Shown here: piece by piece, positions 24,426 to 32,746 of the stretch
Position numbering within the stretch: the first letter of the stretch is position 1
Layout of the letters: every line of letters begins with the position of its first letter
Assembly: GCF_003025615.1 (NCBI RefSeq)
Contig: NZ_PYMJ01000022.1
Location: forward strand, 35,186 to 99,185
Length of the DNA: 64,000 nt
DNA from: Photobacterium frigidiphilum
GTDB lineage: Bacteria > Pseudomonadota > Gammaproteobacteria > Enterobacterales > Vibrionaceae
Direction: 5' to 3'
Translations under genes and position numbers: made by a program
The notes under the pieces: generated by a model
The model's input: only the letters and a program-made list of their open reading frames with translations
What the model was told of the DNA's origin: nothing
Database searches by the model: none

Positions 24426-25829
24426 CTACTGTATTGGCACTCGTAGGCTATCAATATATTCAGGTAAGAATAACGATATCTGAGGAATATAAGTAATCAA
24501 CATTAAGAAGATTAATAATAAGCCCAGCCATGGCAATGCCGCACGAATTGCCCACCCCATGCTCTCACCTGTTATTCCTGCCGTTACGAATAAATTAAGC
24601 CCTACAGGCGGGGTTAACATGCCTATTTCCATATTGACCACCATAATGATACCTAAATGAATAGGATCAATACCAAGTTGAACTGCAATAGGAAACAAGA
24701 TTGGCGCCATTATCAGTAGTATTGCTGAGGGTTCCATGAAGTTACCTGCAATTAACAGCAAGATATTCACGACAATTAAGAATCCCCAGGCGGGTAACCC
24801 CATACTCACAATGGTTTCGGCGATCATATGTGGAATACGTTCCGTTGTAAGTACATGTGCAAACAGCATTGCATTAGCAATAATGAACAACAGCATAATA
24901 CTGACTTTCGCCGCATCTTTCACAACATGGCTAACTTCTTTATCGGTAAATGAACGGATTAATACCAATGGAAAGCTAACCGTATTACGTACTACCGCTT
25001 TTATAATATGTTCGTTCTTATATCGCCAAGGTACGCCTTTCAACGGACCAATATCGCGGTAGCCCCAAACACTGACAAACCATGCATACACCGCCGCGAC
25101 AGATGCCGCTTCTGTCGGGCTTGCAATACCACCATAAATAGACCCCAGTACAATGACGATGAGCATTAAACCGCCAAGCGCTTTCAGCCCCGAAATAAGT
25201 AATGACGTAAAACCTGGAAACGGTTGTGATGGCAGACCTTTAATACGGGCAACAATGTAAATGGCAACCATCAAAATACCGCCCATCATCAGGCCTGGAA
25301 TAAAACCCGCCATGAACATACGGGATGCCGATACTTCGGTTGCTGCCGCATAAACCAGCATCACAATAGAAGGAGGGATCAAAATGCCCAATGTACCCGC
25401 ATTCGCAATTACACCAGCCGCAAAGCTTTTCGGGTAACCCGCCTTCACCATACCAACGATAACAATAGAGCCTATTGCCGCAACCGTCGCAGGGGAAGAC
25501 CCCGACACTGCCGCAAACAACATACACGCCATCACCGATGCCATTGCAAGACCACCACGAATATGACCGACAGCATCAATGGCAAAATTTATTAATCGTT
25601 TGGCAACTCCTCCTGTTGATAGAAAAGCAGAAGATAAAATGAAAAATGGAATGGCTAATAATGTGTAATGTTCACTGGTTGCTTCAAATAACTTTAGGGC
25701 AATAGAAGCCAGTGAATCATTCGAGAATAGCAAGATAGTTGCGACACTTGATAACCCGAGCGCAATCGCGATGGGCATACCAATAAACATACAGAAAAAC
25801 AGTAAGCCGAATAATGCAAAAATAGTCAT
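24426..25829 (-). CDS. dctM: C4-dicarboxylate TRAP transporter large permease DctM
   Basis: A 467-residue large membrane subunit with about 12 segments. Family blocks: MFIGMPIAIALGLSSVATIL, LLAIPFFILSSAFLSTGGVA, AVSGSSPATVAAIGSIVIVG, GTLGILIPPSIVMLVYAAAT, SPTEAASVAAVYAWFVSVWG, NFMEPSAILLIMAPILFPIA and IGMLTPPVGLNLFVTAGITG. It is longer than the hexuronate paralogue because of a cytoplasmic insert of about 40 residues (near 255-300), as in other dicarboxylate DctM proteins. It follows dctQ after only 2 bp. Succinate, fumarate or malate uptake is inferred from DctP similarity. No dctBD regulators are in the window. Confidence 0.94.
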   Translation of the reverse strand: MTIFALFGLLFFCMFIGMPIAIALGLSSVATILLFSNDSLASIALKLFEATSEHYTLLAIPFFILSSAFLSTGGVAKRLINFAIDAVGHIRGGLAMASVMACMLFAAVSGSSPATVAAIGSIVIVGMVKAGYPKSFAAGVIANAGTLGILIPPSIVMLVYAAATEVSASRMFMAGFIPGLMMGGILMVAIYIVARIKGLPSQPFPGFTSLLISGLKALGGLMLIVIVLGSIYGGIASPTEAASVAAVYAWFVSVWGYRDIGPLKGVPWRYKNEHIIKAVVRNTVSFPLVLIRSFTDKEVSHVVKDAAKVSIMLLFIIANAMLFAHVLTTERIPHMIAETIVSMGLPAWGFLIVVNILLLIAGNFMEPSAILLIMAPILFPIAVQLGIDPIHLGIIMVVNMEIGMLTPPVGLNLFVTAGITGESMGWAIRAALPWLGLLLIFLMLITYIPQISLFLPEYIDSLRVPIQ

Positions 25830-25831
25830 AA

Positions 25832-26392
25832 CTACTGCCCTTCCTTGTTGCTAGGGGGTAATTCCGTTTGATCATTACCTTCAGCGAGATGCATACTTTC
25901 TTTGGCTTCATCAGCAAAGCCAAAACCAAGCCGCTCACCTTTAATTACTTGAATCGCCAAAACAACAATACGTAATGTCAGTAATAAAAAGCCAAACAAT
26001 AAGCAACTCATTGCTTTCCATTTTTCAATGGCAAAATCTTCCATTTCGATGCCAATCAAATGCATCTTACTCAGGTAAATCCAGCTGCCATAAAGAAACA
26101 TGCCGCAATACGCGAGACACATTGCCAATGCAATTAACGTAACGACTTTTTGACTTGATTTAGGCAGTTTTTTTACAAAAGCATCGACACCAATGTGTGC
26201 TCCTTCTCGAATACCCCAAGAGGCTCCCATTAATACCATCCACGCCGACATATAAAGGGTTAACTCTTGTGCCCACAACAAACCCGTATTAAAGACAAAC
26301 CGTAAAACAACTTCGATAAATACCAACAATGTTGTCGCGACTAATAATAATCCAATTGCTGATTCTTCGAACTTATGAAGAAACTTAATCAT
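25832..26392 (-). CDS. dctQ: C4-dicarboxylate TRAP transporter small subunit DctQ
   Basis: A 186-residue four-helix protein. The ATG at 26392 is preceded by AGGAGCAAGGGA; a start 11 codons further upstream was rejected because it lies before this site. Features: FEESAIGLLLVATTLLVFIE, LLWAQELTLYMSAWMVLMGA and WGIREGAHIGVDAFVKKLP (the conserved R-x-G-x-H/I-x-x-D region). The C-terminal 25 residues are a polar tail rich in Glu. It lies between dctP and dctM in the order P-Q-M, all on the minus strand. Confidence 0.93.
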   Translation of the reverse strand: MIKFLHKFEESAIGLLLVATTLLVFIEVVLRFVFNTGLLWAQELTLYMSAWMVLMGASWGIREGAHIGVDAFVKKLPKSSQKVVTLIALAMCLAYCGMFLYGSWIYLSKMHLIGIEMEDFAIEKWKAMSCLLFGFLLLTLRIVVLAIQVIKGERLGFGFADEAKESMHLAEGNDQTELPPSNKEGQ

Positions 26393-26449
26393 TCCCTTGC
26401 TCCTAATGCAAAGATGCCAAAGCAAGCTCTGGCATCTTTCACAATGGTA

Positions 26450-27436
26450 TTACTGGTTTGAGGCAACGGCCGCTTGAATCAGCTCAGGACCAATCTCTTT
26501 CTCAAACTGCTTCCATACGGGTTTCATTGATTCGACCCATTGCTGGCGATCGTCATCAGACAGTACAATGACTTTGCTTCGCCCTGAATCAATGATTGCC
26601 TGCTTATCTGCCATGGCTTTATCGTTAGCGACTTTGTTACCGTAAACAATGGCTTCATCAAGTGCAGTTTTCACATCAGCACGTACATCATCAGGCAATC
26701 CCATCCAGAATTCCGTTGAAGTCACCACTAAGTAATCCAATACCCCATGATCTGACTGAGTAATATAAGGCTGAACTTCGAAGAATTTTTTCGAATAAAT
26801 GTTAGACCATGTATTCTCTTGCCCATCAATGGCTCTGGTTTGCAGTAGCGTAAAGACTTCAGAAAATGGTTTTTTCAAAGGAACTGCATCAAGCGCTTCA
26901 AACTGAGCTGCTAATACATCTGAACTCATAATACGGAACTTCTTACCTTTCGCATCAGCGGGTAGTTGTAGCGGGATACTTGCCGAAATTTGTTTCATGC
27001 CATTATGTAAATAACCTAAACCAACATAGCCTTTTTTCTTTAATGAATTCAGTAGTTCTTGTCCTGAATCACTTTGCTGGAAACGATCGACCGCATCCAT
27101 ATCTTTAAACAAGAAAGGTAAATCAAAAATCTGTAATTTCTTGGTGTATTTATTAAACTTTGATACCGATGGTGCAGCCATTTCAACGTCACCCAAAATC
27201 ATAGCTTCTAGCACTTTATTATCACCAAAAAGCTGTGAATTTGGATACACCTTCACTTCGACTTTATCTGGCATACGCTCGGCAATTAATTGCTGAAACT
27301 TAATCGCCATTTGTCCTTTAGGTGTGTTTTCTGCCACAACGTGCGAGAACTTGATTTCGATAGGTGCAGCATGTGCAAATCCCGCTACGCCAAACGCAAG
27401 TGTTAACGCTGTAAGTGTCGTCTTCAGATGTTTCAT
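26450..27436 (-). CDS. dctP: C4-dicarboxylate-binding protein DctP
   Basis: A 328-residue periplasmic receptor with a cleaved signal peptide (MKHLKTTLTALTLAFGVAGF, cut after AHA). Mature residues IEIKFSHVVAENTPKGQMAI, VYPNSQLFGDNKVLEAMILG, KLQIFDLPFLFKDMDAVDRF and DGQENTWSNIYSKKFFEVQP closely follow DctP proteins of Rhodobacter and vibrios. KKFRIMSSDVLAAQFEAL carries the carboxylate-binding Arg. It is first in dctPQM. Its sequence differs from the hexuronate paralogue at 9663-10646, supporting a different substrate. Confidence 0.94.
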   Translation of the reverse strand: MKHLKTTLTALTLAFGVAGFAHAAPIEIKFSHVVAENTPKGQMAIKFQQLIAERMPDKVEVKVYPNSQLFGDNKVLEAMILGDVEMAAPSVSKFNKYTKKLQIFDLPFLFKDMDAVDRFQQSDSGQELLNSLKKKGYVGLGYLHNGMKQISASIPLQLPADAKGKKFRIMSSDVLAAQFEALDAVPLKKPFSEVFTLLQTRAIDGQENTWSNIYSKKFFEVQPYITQSDHGVLDYLVVTSTEFWMGLPDDVRADVKTALDEAIVYGNKVANDKAMADKQAIIDSGRSKVIVLSDDDRQQWVESMKPVWKQFEKEIGPELIQAAVASNQ

Positions 27437-27832
27437 TTCAATGTCCTCTTATCCTTAAATAAACCCACTACTTTTTATTGTTATGAAAGTGGGATGTCCT
27501 GAAAAATGCTTAGACAAACGATAAGTGGTATTACATTCACCTTGTCGAATTGACTAATTCATCATGTGATCAAAACTAAATGTTAAGCTCACGTTAAATT
27601 ATGGTCGCAATATTGATAAAATGAACAGGGCTAATTGACACAAAAAATAACAATTTTGCAACTAAAGAGGGAAGATGAGAGGTACCGCAGAAAAAAGGGG
27701 CACAAATACACCCCTTTTGTAATTAAGCATGTTTTTTCATATAGATAAGCGAACAACCGAAAATTGTGAGCTAACCGCTGTTTTTCAGCCTACAAATCGT
27801 GCGGCAGCCCATTGCATCATATTTAAATAACC
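27437..27832. other. 396-bp region upstream of dctP
   Basis: It contains the dctP promoter region and the likely lysE terminator. I searched the minus strand for a GG-N10-GC sigma-54 element, usual for dct genes under DctBD, and found no convincing one. ATGTGATCAAAACTAAATG near 27564-27582 has one CRP-like half only. Confidence 0.4.
27693..27718. terminator. Terminator downstream of the LysE-family gene
   Basis: AAAAGGGG (27693-27700) and CCCCTTTT (27711-27718) form a perfect 8-bp stem with a 10-nt loop and A/T tracts on both sides. It lies 115 bp past the LysE-family stop. Confidence 0.7.
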
Positions 27833-28441
27833 CTAACTTTTTAATACCAATGCCACGCTTAATCCCATTAGCCCCACACCACATAGTTGTTGAATTCGTT
27901 GCTTCCACTGATTCACATAACCTTCAAATGCAGGTGCAGATAAAGCATAAGCCACAAGACCAAACCATAAACAGTGAAGTAGTGCAAGATATCCACCATA
28001 CAATACTGCCAACACAGGGCTACTGCCTTCAGCTGTGATAATTTGACTGAATAAGCTTATGAAGAACAACATCGTTTTTGGGTTAAACAAATTACAGAAA
28101 AAGCCTTGTCGCCAATACGCAGCACCAGACAGATCCGTCGTATGTCCTTTCTCTAACATCACAGACGTGCGGGCAAACAATGCAGTAATTCCCAAATAGA
28201 ACAGATACCCTGCGCCTGCATATTTAACCAGTGAAAATAACACCGCATTCTGTGAAATTAAGTAACCAACGCCTAGCATTGAATAACCGACATGTATACC
28301 AATCGCAGTGCTAATGCCACACGCTGTTAATAAGCCAGCACGACGACCATTGGCTAAACTGTTTTTTACCACCAAAACAAAATCAGCCCCAGGACTTATA
28401 ACGATTAAGATACCCAATAACAATAAACCTACAATTTCCAT
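27833..28441 (-). CDS. LysE/RhtB-family amino-acid exporter
   Basis: A 202-residue inner-membrane protein with six hydrophobic segments. The N-terminal GLLLLGILIVISPGADFVLV, with the family P-G-P/A-D motif, and NGRRAGLLTACGISTAIGIH identify the LysE/RhtB family, which exports amino acids or related metabolites. The FNLFNPKTMLFFISLF-like block (here CNLFNPKTMLFFISLF) near residue 133 is also typical. It is divergent from a LysR regulator with an 80-95 bp gap, the usual arrangement for an inducer-controlled exporter. The substrate is not predictable. Confidence 0.9.
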   Translation of the reverse strand: MEIVGLLLLGILIVISPGADFVLVVKNSLANGRRAGLLTACGISTAIGIHVGYSMLGVGYLISQNAVLFSLVKYAGAGYLFYLGITALFARTSVMLEKGHTTDLSGAAYWRQGFFCNLFNPKTMLFFISLFSQIITAEGSSPVLAVLYGGYLALLHCLWFGLVAYALSAPAFEGYVNQWKQRIQQLCGVGLMGLSVALVLKS

Positions 28442-28536
28442 TGCTCACTCCTTCATAACAACATGTAGCTATTGTAGGTAACTTCATCACTCGCTAAAAT
28501 CGAATAAAAGTCACTTTAACTGTGAGCTTAATTCAC

Positions 28537-29442
28537 ATGAGGCATTTAAAAGCGTTTCAAATTTTTCATACTGCCGCCACCTCTAAAAACTTTACAGAGG
28601 CTGCAACAAAGTTGTGCCTGACACACGGTGCCATCAGTAAACAAATTAAAGTATTGGAAGACTATGTAGGTAAGCCACTGTTCGTTCGTCATGGACGGCA
28701 TGTCAGCCTTACATCAGATGGTGAAACCTTGGCACACTACACCCAAGATGCCTTTAGCACGCTACAAGTGGGAATAGATAAAGTCATAATGTCGTCACAT
28801 ACAGCCATTGATGTCTCTTGTGAACCAACACTGACCATGCGCTGGCTAATGCCGCGTTTAGTCAATTTCCAAGATCAACATCCCGATATTGATGTGCGTC
28901 TATCAACCGCAGGCGGATCAGTAAACTTACAACGGGCTGGTTTTTCACTCGCAATTCGCCGTGATGATTTCGCTCTAGATCAAGATTATGACAAAGTACA
29001 CTTAGTAGAGGAGTGGGTCGGTCCTGTTTGTTCACCAGAATATTGGCAAACAATTTGCCCTAACGAAGCAAACGAGAATACCTCTTTGCACACAGCAGCC
29101 TTGCGATTATTGCACACACATACTCGTGCAACAGCTTGGCAAACATGGGCAACAGACGCGAAACAAACAGTATTGTTAGATGGACAACATCGTCATTTTG
29201 ATCATTTTTATTTCTGCTTACAAGCCGCTATCGACGGGTTAGGTATTGCCATCGGATCATATCCCTTGGTGAAAGATGATTTAGCGCGTGGGGCACTTAT
29301 TGCTCCTTTCGGCTTCATTTCTTCCCACCACGATTACGTGGTATACAAAGAACGCCATACCGATGATTCACAACACACCGCATTCATTAGCTGGCTTCAA
29401 CAGCAGTTATCGCAAATGATCCCAACAGATAACATTAACTAA
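28537..29442 (+). CDS. LysR-family regulator, divergent from the LysE exporter
   Basis: A transcription factor of 301 residues from the ATG at 28537; a GTG 15 bp upstream is an alternative but has no ribosome-binding site. The winged HTH fills residues 1-60 (FQIFHTAATSKNFTEAATKL, LTHGAISKQIKVLEDYVGKP), and the periplasmic-binding-like effector domain begins near residue 90. The spacing and HTH resemble the GcvA subgroup. It is expected to control the divergent exporter; its inducer is unknown. A terminator follows at 29464. Confidence 0.9.
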   Translation: MRHLKAFQIFHTAATSKNFTEAATKLCLTHGAISKQIKVLEDYVGKPLFVRHGRHVSLTSDGETLAHYTQDAFSTLQVGIDKVIMSSHTAIDVSCEPTLTMRWLMPRLVNFQDQHPDIDVRLSTAGGSVNLQRAGFSLAIRRDDFALDQDYDKVHLVEEWVGPVCSPEYWQTICPNEANENTSLHTAALRLLHTHTRATAWQTWATDAKQTVLLDGQHRHFDHFYFCLQAAIDGLGIAIGSYPLVKDDLARGALIAPFGFISSHHDYVVYKERHTDDSQHTAFISWLQQQLSQMIPTDNIN

Positions 29443-29463
29443 CACGATTAACTGATACGATCA

Positions 29464-29490
29464 AAAAAGGCCATCATTTTTGATGGCCTT
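29464..29490. terminator. Bidirectional terminator
   Basis: AAAAGGCCATCA and TGATGGCCTT form a 10-bp stem with a short T loop, between the LysR gene and the convergent nucleotidase gene. Confidence 0.9.
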
Positions 29491-29544
29491 AAATAGCGTT
29501 ACACTGTCTGTATTAAACAATACTAAAACAACATGTAAAACTGT

Positions 29545-31527
29545 TTATTGTGCGCGATTAAACGTCACCACTTCGTAGTTTAATGGCATAACTGTTTGAC
29601 GTTCTGCCGCAATGTAATCAATCATCGCTTGAGCATCTGTATTACACACAGTGTTTGCCGCTTTACAATTAGGCGCTGCACCTTGGTAATTTACTTTGTA
29701 TTTATTGCCGACTTTCGCGATATTTTTCACATCATAGCCTGTTAACTTACCATCAACGTAAGCTAAATCGACACGACCCGAGCTGTTCTTCTGTGCTTCA
29801 TACAGTGGTGTCCAACCATCGTTACCCGTTGCGTTGTAATTATTCAGCGCAATGTTGTACACCTTGTTGTTATCAATTTTCGTCCACACTGGGTTTGCTT
29901 CTGTGCCTGTCATTATCTCAACAGCATCAAGTTTGCCTGCTTCTTGCGCTTTTGTTTCAGTAAAGCTGTAACGAATATGACCGCCATAAGGGAACTTACC
30001 CGCATGTGACCCTTCAGGTAAGGTCGCGGTTACTGTACTGTCGATTAATGCTTTAATCGCACTACCTTTAACGGGCAGTACCGACATAAAGTTAGAAAAT
30101 GGCAGCATTTCTAACGACACATTACCTTCACGGTATTCGCCCGCTTCAATGTTTGTTCTAATGCCACCAGCACCAATCAGTGCAAAATCCACCTTCATGC
30201 CAGTCACTTTCTGTACCGCTGCTGTATTCGCCCAATAGTACTGACCTTCAGCAATTAAAGGTGCAACATCTGAACCGTGTTTGTCGGTACCACGATCGCC
30301 CGGACGACGCTCATGAATAATCTCAACAGGTACTTGTGCGATTGTTTTTCCGTATGCTTTATCAACCGCTGGCTTATATTTAACATTGATTAAATTACGC
30401 ATGTTTGCATCTTCATCCGTAATTTCGATGTTATCTTCTTGCTCAATAAACTCAACAACACGTTGTGTGGCTGCTGCGTCAAACTTTTCATTTTTTTGGC
30501 GTGCGGGCTGAGTATAAAATTCATCATTGCTTAATAATGTGTTTCTACCATTACAGTTAACGACATCACCTTGCTGATTAAAACCGACTTGCAGACGACC
30601 AATCGCTTGAGCATATTGACCCGCCTGAACAACACACGTCTGACCTACACCATTTGGATTTCTCACCAATTGTGCGTAGATGCCGTCATTGTTCATACCT
30701 AAATTAGTAAAATCGCCCAATAATGTATGTGAGTGGCCACCAACAATCAGATCGATACCATTCACTTTTGACGCGATATCCACATCAACTGAATTACCAA
30801 TATGTGTCACTGCAACGATATTATTAATACCTTTGGCTTTTAACATATCAACGGTAGTCTGCGCAGATTCAACCATATTAAAAAACTGCACATCACCCGT
30901 GTTGGGTGAAATATTTGCCATATCATCTAGTACGATACCGAATACCGCTACCAGATCTTTATCGGTTGGTAATTTATCTAGATCATCAACAACGGCTTTC
31001 TGATTGCCATCAAATGCGTAAACCATAAATGGACGTAGGTTAGTTTGATCTTTTAGATCGGCATCTTCGCTAGCATCAATGTTTGCCGCTAAAACAGGAA
31101 AATTAATACTACCAATGAATTTATTTAATTTTTTGTTATTCAAATCAAATTCATGGTTGCCCAATGCCATTGCATCAATGTTCATTTTACTTAGCAATTC
31201 AGCATTCATCGCACCTTGGTTCAGTTTGAAGTAAGCGCTACCCTGCCACGCATCACCACCATGTAAGAACAAAAAGCTGTCATTTCTTTGCTTTGCATCT
31301 TGTTGGTATTCATCAGCCATCGTCAATAAGCGTGGGTATCCACCGAACTCGTTGTAGACTTTATTGCCGTTCGCTTCAAAGCTCGACTTAACAGGATCAA
31401 AGTTAGAGTGAGTATCGTTAATATGTGCCACTGTTAAATTAAATACAGCGTCAGGTTGAGAGCTTTGTGAGCAGCCAGCAAGAATCAAGGCAACAGATAA
31501 TGCTGTAAGTGGCTTGAAAAACGTCAT
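29545..31527 (-). CDS. 5'-nucleotidase/metallophosphoesterase lipoprotein
   Basis: A 660-residue surface or periplasmic nucleotidase that would release nucleosides and phosphate from nucleotides. The lipobox LILAGC (Cys19, Ser at +2) suggests outer-membrane anchoring. Metal-binding motifs of the calcineurin-like domain are in order: VAHINDTHS, HGGDAWQGS, ALGNHEFDL and VGGHSHTLLG. The C-terminal 5'-nucleotidase domain has IGAGGIRTNIEAGEYREGNV, LPFSNFMSVLPVKG and NNYNATGNDGW. It is longer than UshA (550 residues) because of inserts around residues 300-370 and 560-640. It stands alone between two terminators. Confidence 0.92.
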   Translation of the reverse strand: MTFFKPLTALSVALILAGCSQSSQPDAVFNLTVAHINDTHSNFDPVKSSFEANGNKVYNEFGGYPRLLTMADEYQQDAKQRNDSFLFLHGGDAWQGSAYFKLNQGAMNAELLSKMNIDAMALGNHEFDLNNKKLNKFIGSINFPVLAANIDASEDADLKDQTNLRPFMVYAFDGNQKAVVDDLDKLPTDKDLVAVFGIVLDDMANISPNTGDVQFFNMVESAQTTVDMLKAKGINNIVAVTHIGNSVDVDIASKVNGIDLIVGGHSHTLLGDFTNLGMNNDGIYAQLVRNPNGVGQTCVVQAGQYAQAIGRLQVGFNQQGDVVNCNGRNTLLSNDEFYTQPARQKNEKFDAAATQRVVEFIEQEDNIEITDEDANMRNLINVKYKPAVDKAYGKTIAQVPVEIIHERRPGDRGTDKHGSDVAPLIAEGQYYWANTAAVQKVTGMKVDFALIGAGGIRTNIEAGEYREGNVSLEMLPFSNFMSVLPVKGSAIKALIDSTVTATLPEGSHAGKFPYGGHIRYSFTETKAQEAGKLDAVEIMTGTEANPVWTKIDNNKVYNIALNNYNATGNDGWTPLYEAQKNSSGRVDLAYVDGKLTGYDVKNIAKVGNKYKVNYQGAAPNCKAANTVCNTDAQAMIDYIAAERQTVMPLNYEVVTFNRAQ

Positions 31528-31881
31528 TCACTTTCCTTTTTAATCGGTTTGATAAGATTTATATACAAAAATGCCCCGCAGCAGCGAGGCGCAGGCACTA
31601 TAGCCAATATTGTTTTACCGCGCAAACGCTTGCGGTCATTCCTTGTACTGAAAATAATATTCTTTTTTACCTTTAATATATTGAGAGCTCACCAGCAAAT
31701 TCACATTAAAATAAATTAAATTACTTCAAATACCCATTTCTGTTGAAAAAGATACTTTTATCGCAATAAAAACGGCTATAAACACAGAGGCGAATACACC
31801 TATAAAACAATGTGCAATTATTTATTGAATATTGTTCTATTGATATTTATCATACCTCTACCTTTTAAATAAATAACAATA
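31528..31881. other. 354-bp divergent intergenic region
   Basis: It should hold the promoters of the nucleotidase (minus) and the outer-membrane barrel gene (plus). It is AT-rich, and I recognise no operator, repeat or RNA gene. Confidence 0.4.
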
Positions 31882-32544
31882 ATGACAATGAAACGATTAC
31901 TTTTAGCAGCAATAGCACTCACTAGCCTTACCGCCAATGCCACTCAGTCTTACTCTTTCCTTTCTGGTGGTTATCAATTCACCCGTGTTGCAGAAAACGG
32001 CATGGGGCAATATTTTGCTGACAAATACAACAATAGTGACGACAGCAAATACTTACATGGGCTTTACTTTCGCGGCAGCTGGAATTTTTACGACCACTTC
32101 TTTGCAGAATACCGCACTGGCGCCACTACCCGCTCTTCGTCAACATTAGGCCAAGACTACCTCGCACTGGGCTACTACATTCCGCTAGCGACAAACACTA
32201 GCGTATATGCATCTATGGGCTATTCAGGCTACAGAGCGGAACGGGATATCAATACTGGCTGTGGTCTTTTAGACAACAATAAAGAATGTAAAAAACGTTC
32301 ATTCAGCCAAGATGGTAGCGGATTATCTGCAGAGTTAGGGCTGCGTTTCAAACCACTAAGTTGGCTACAAATGGAACCGTCATACCGCTATGCCGATTTT
32401 GGTAACAAAGGGCAACATGAACTGCGCCTCACCAACTTGATCGAATTCACACAACACTCTGCGTTAGAGTTAAATGCAGGTTACCGTCATTGGGATAACC
32501 TAGATGAGACCAATTACCAAGTCGGTTATCGCTACAGCTTTTAA
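31882..32544 (+). CDS. Outer-membrane beta-barrel protein
   Basis: A 220-residue precursor with a signal peptide (MKRLLLAAIALTSLTANA) and a mature part of alternating hydrophobic/polar strands ending in Phe (VGYRYSF), the mark of proteins inserted by the BAM complex. Strands such as YLHGLYFRGSWNFYDHFFAE, YLALGYYIPLATNTSVYASM and LSAELGLRFKPLSWLQMEPS suggest eight to ten strands. A loop carries a Cys pair (TGCGLLDNNKECKK). The start could be either of two ATGs 6 bp apart. The function is unknown; small barrels of this kind include adhesins and stress porins. A terminator follows. Confidence 0.85.
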   Translation: MTMKRLLLAAIALTSLTANATQSYSFLSGGYQFTRVAENGMGQYFADKYNNSDDSKYLHGLYFRGSWNFYDHFFAEYRTGATTRSSSTLGQDYLALGYYIPLATNTSVYASMGYSGYRAERDINTGCGLLDNNKECKKRSFSQDGSGLSAELGLRFKPLSWLQMEPSYRYADFGNKGQHELRLTNLIEFTQHSALELNAGYRHWDNLDETNYQVGYRYSF

Positions 32545-32563
32545 TTCACACTAAATAGCAGGT

Positions 32564-32600
32564 GGTAACAAATCCAATGTGATCGTTAAAATTTGTTACC
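32564..32600 (+). terminator. Hairpin after the outer-membrane protein gene
   Basis: GGTAACAAAT (32564-32573) pairs perfectly with ATTTGTTACC (32591-32600) around a 17-nt loop, then GCTCTATTT. Confidence 0.65.
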
Positions 32601-32746
32601 GCTCTATTTACCACATATTTTTTCTACGTATTTATGGTTCATGGTTTAGAATCAAGCAAACGGAATTTGCCATTGTATAGCCGACATCCCTCCTTTATGG
32701 GCGAGTTTTCTTGGGTATATTAATCATCATGAATGGAGCACTAGAA

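Noticed and set aside
27437..27832. Search for a DctD-type sigma-54 promoter before dctP
   Set aside because: No GG-N10-GC element with reasonable flanks was found on the minus strand.
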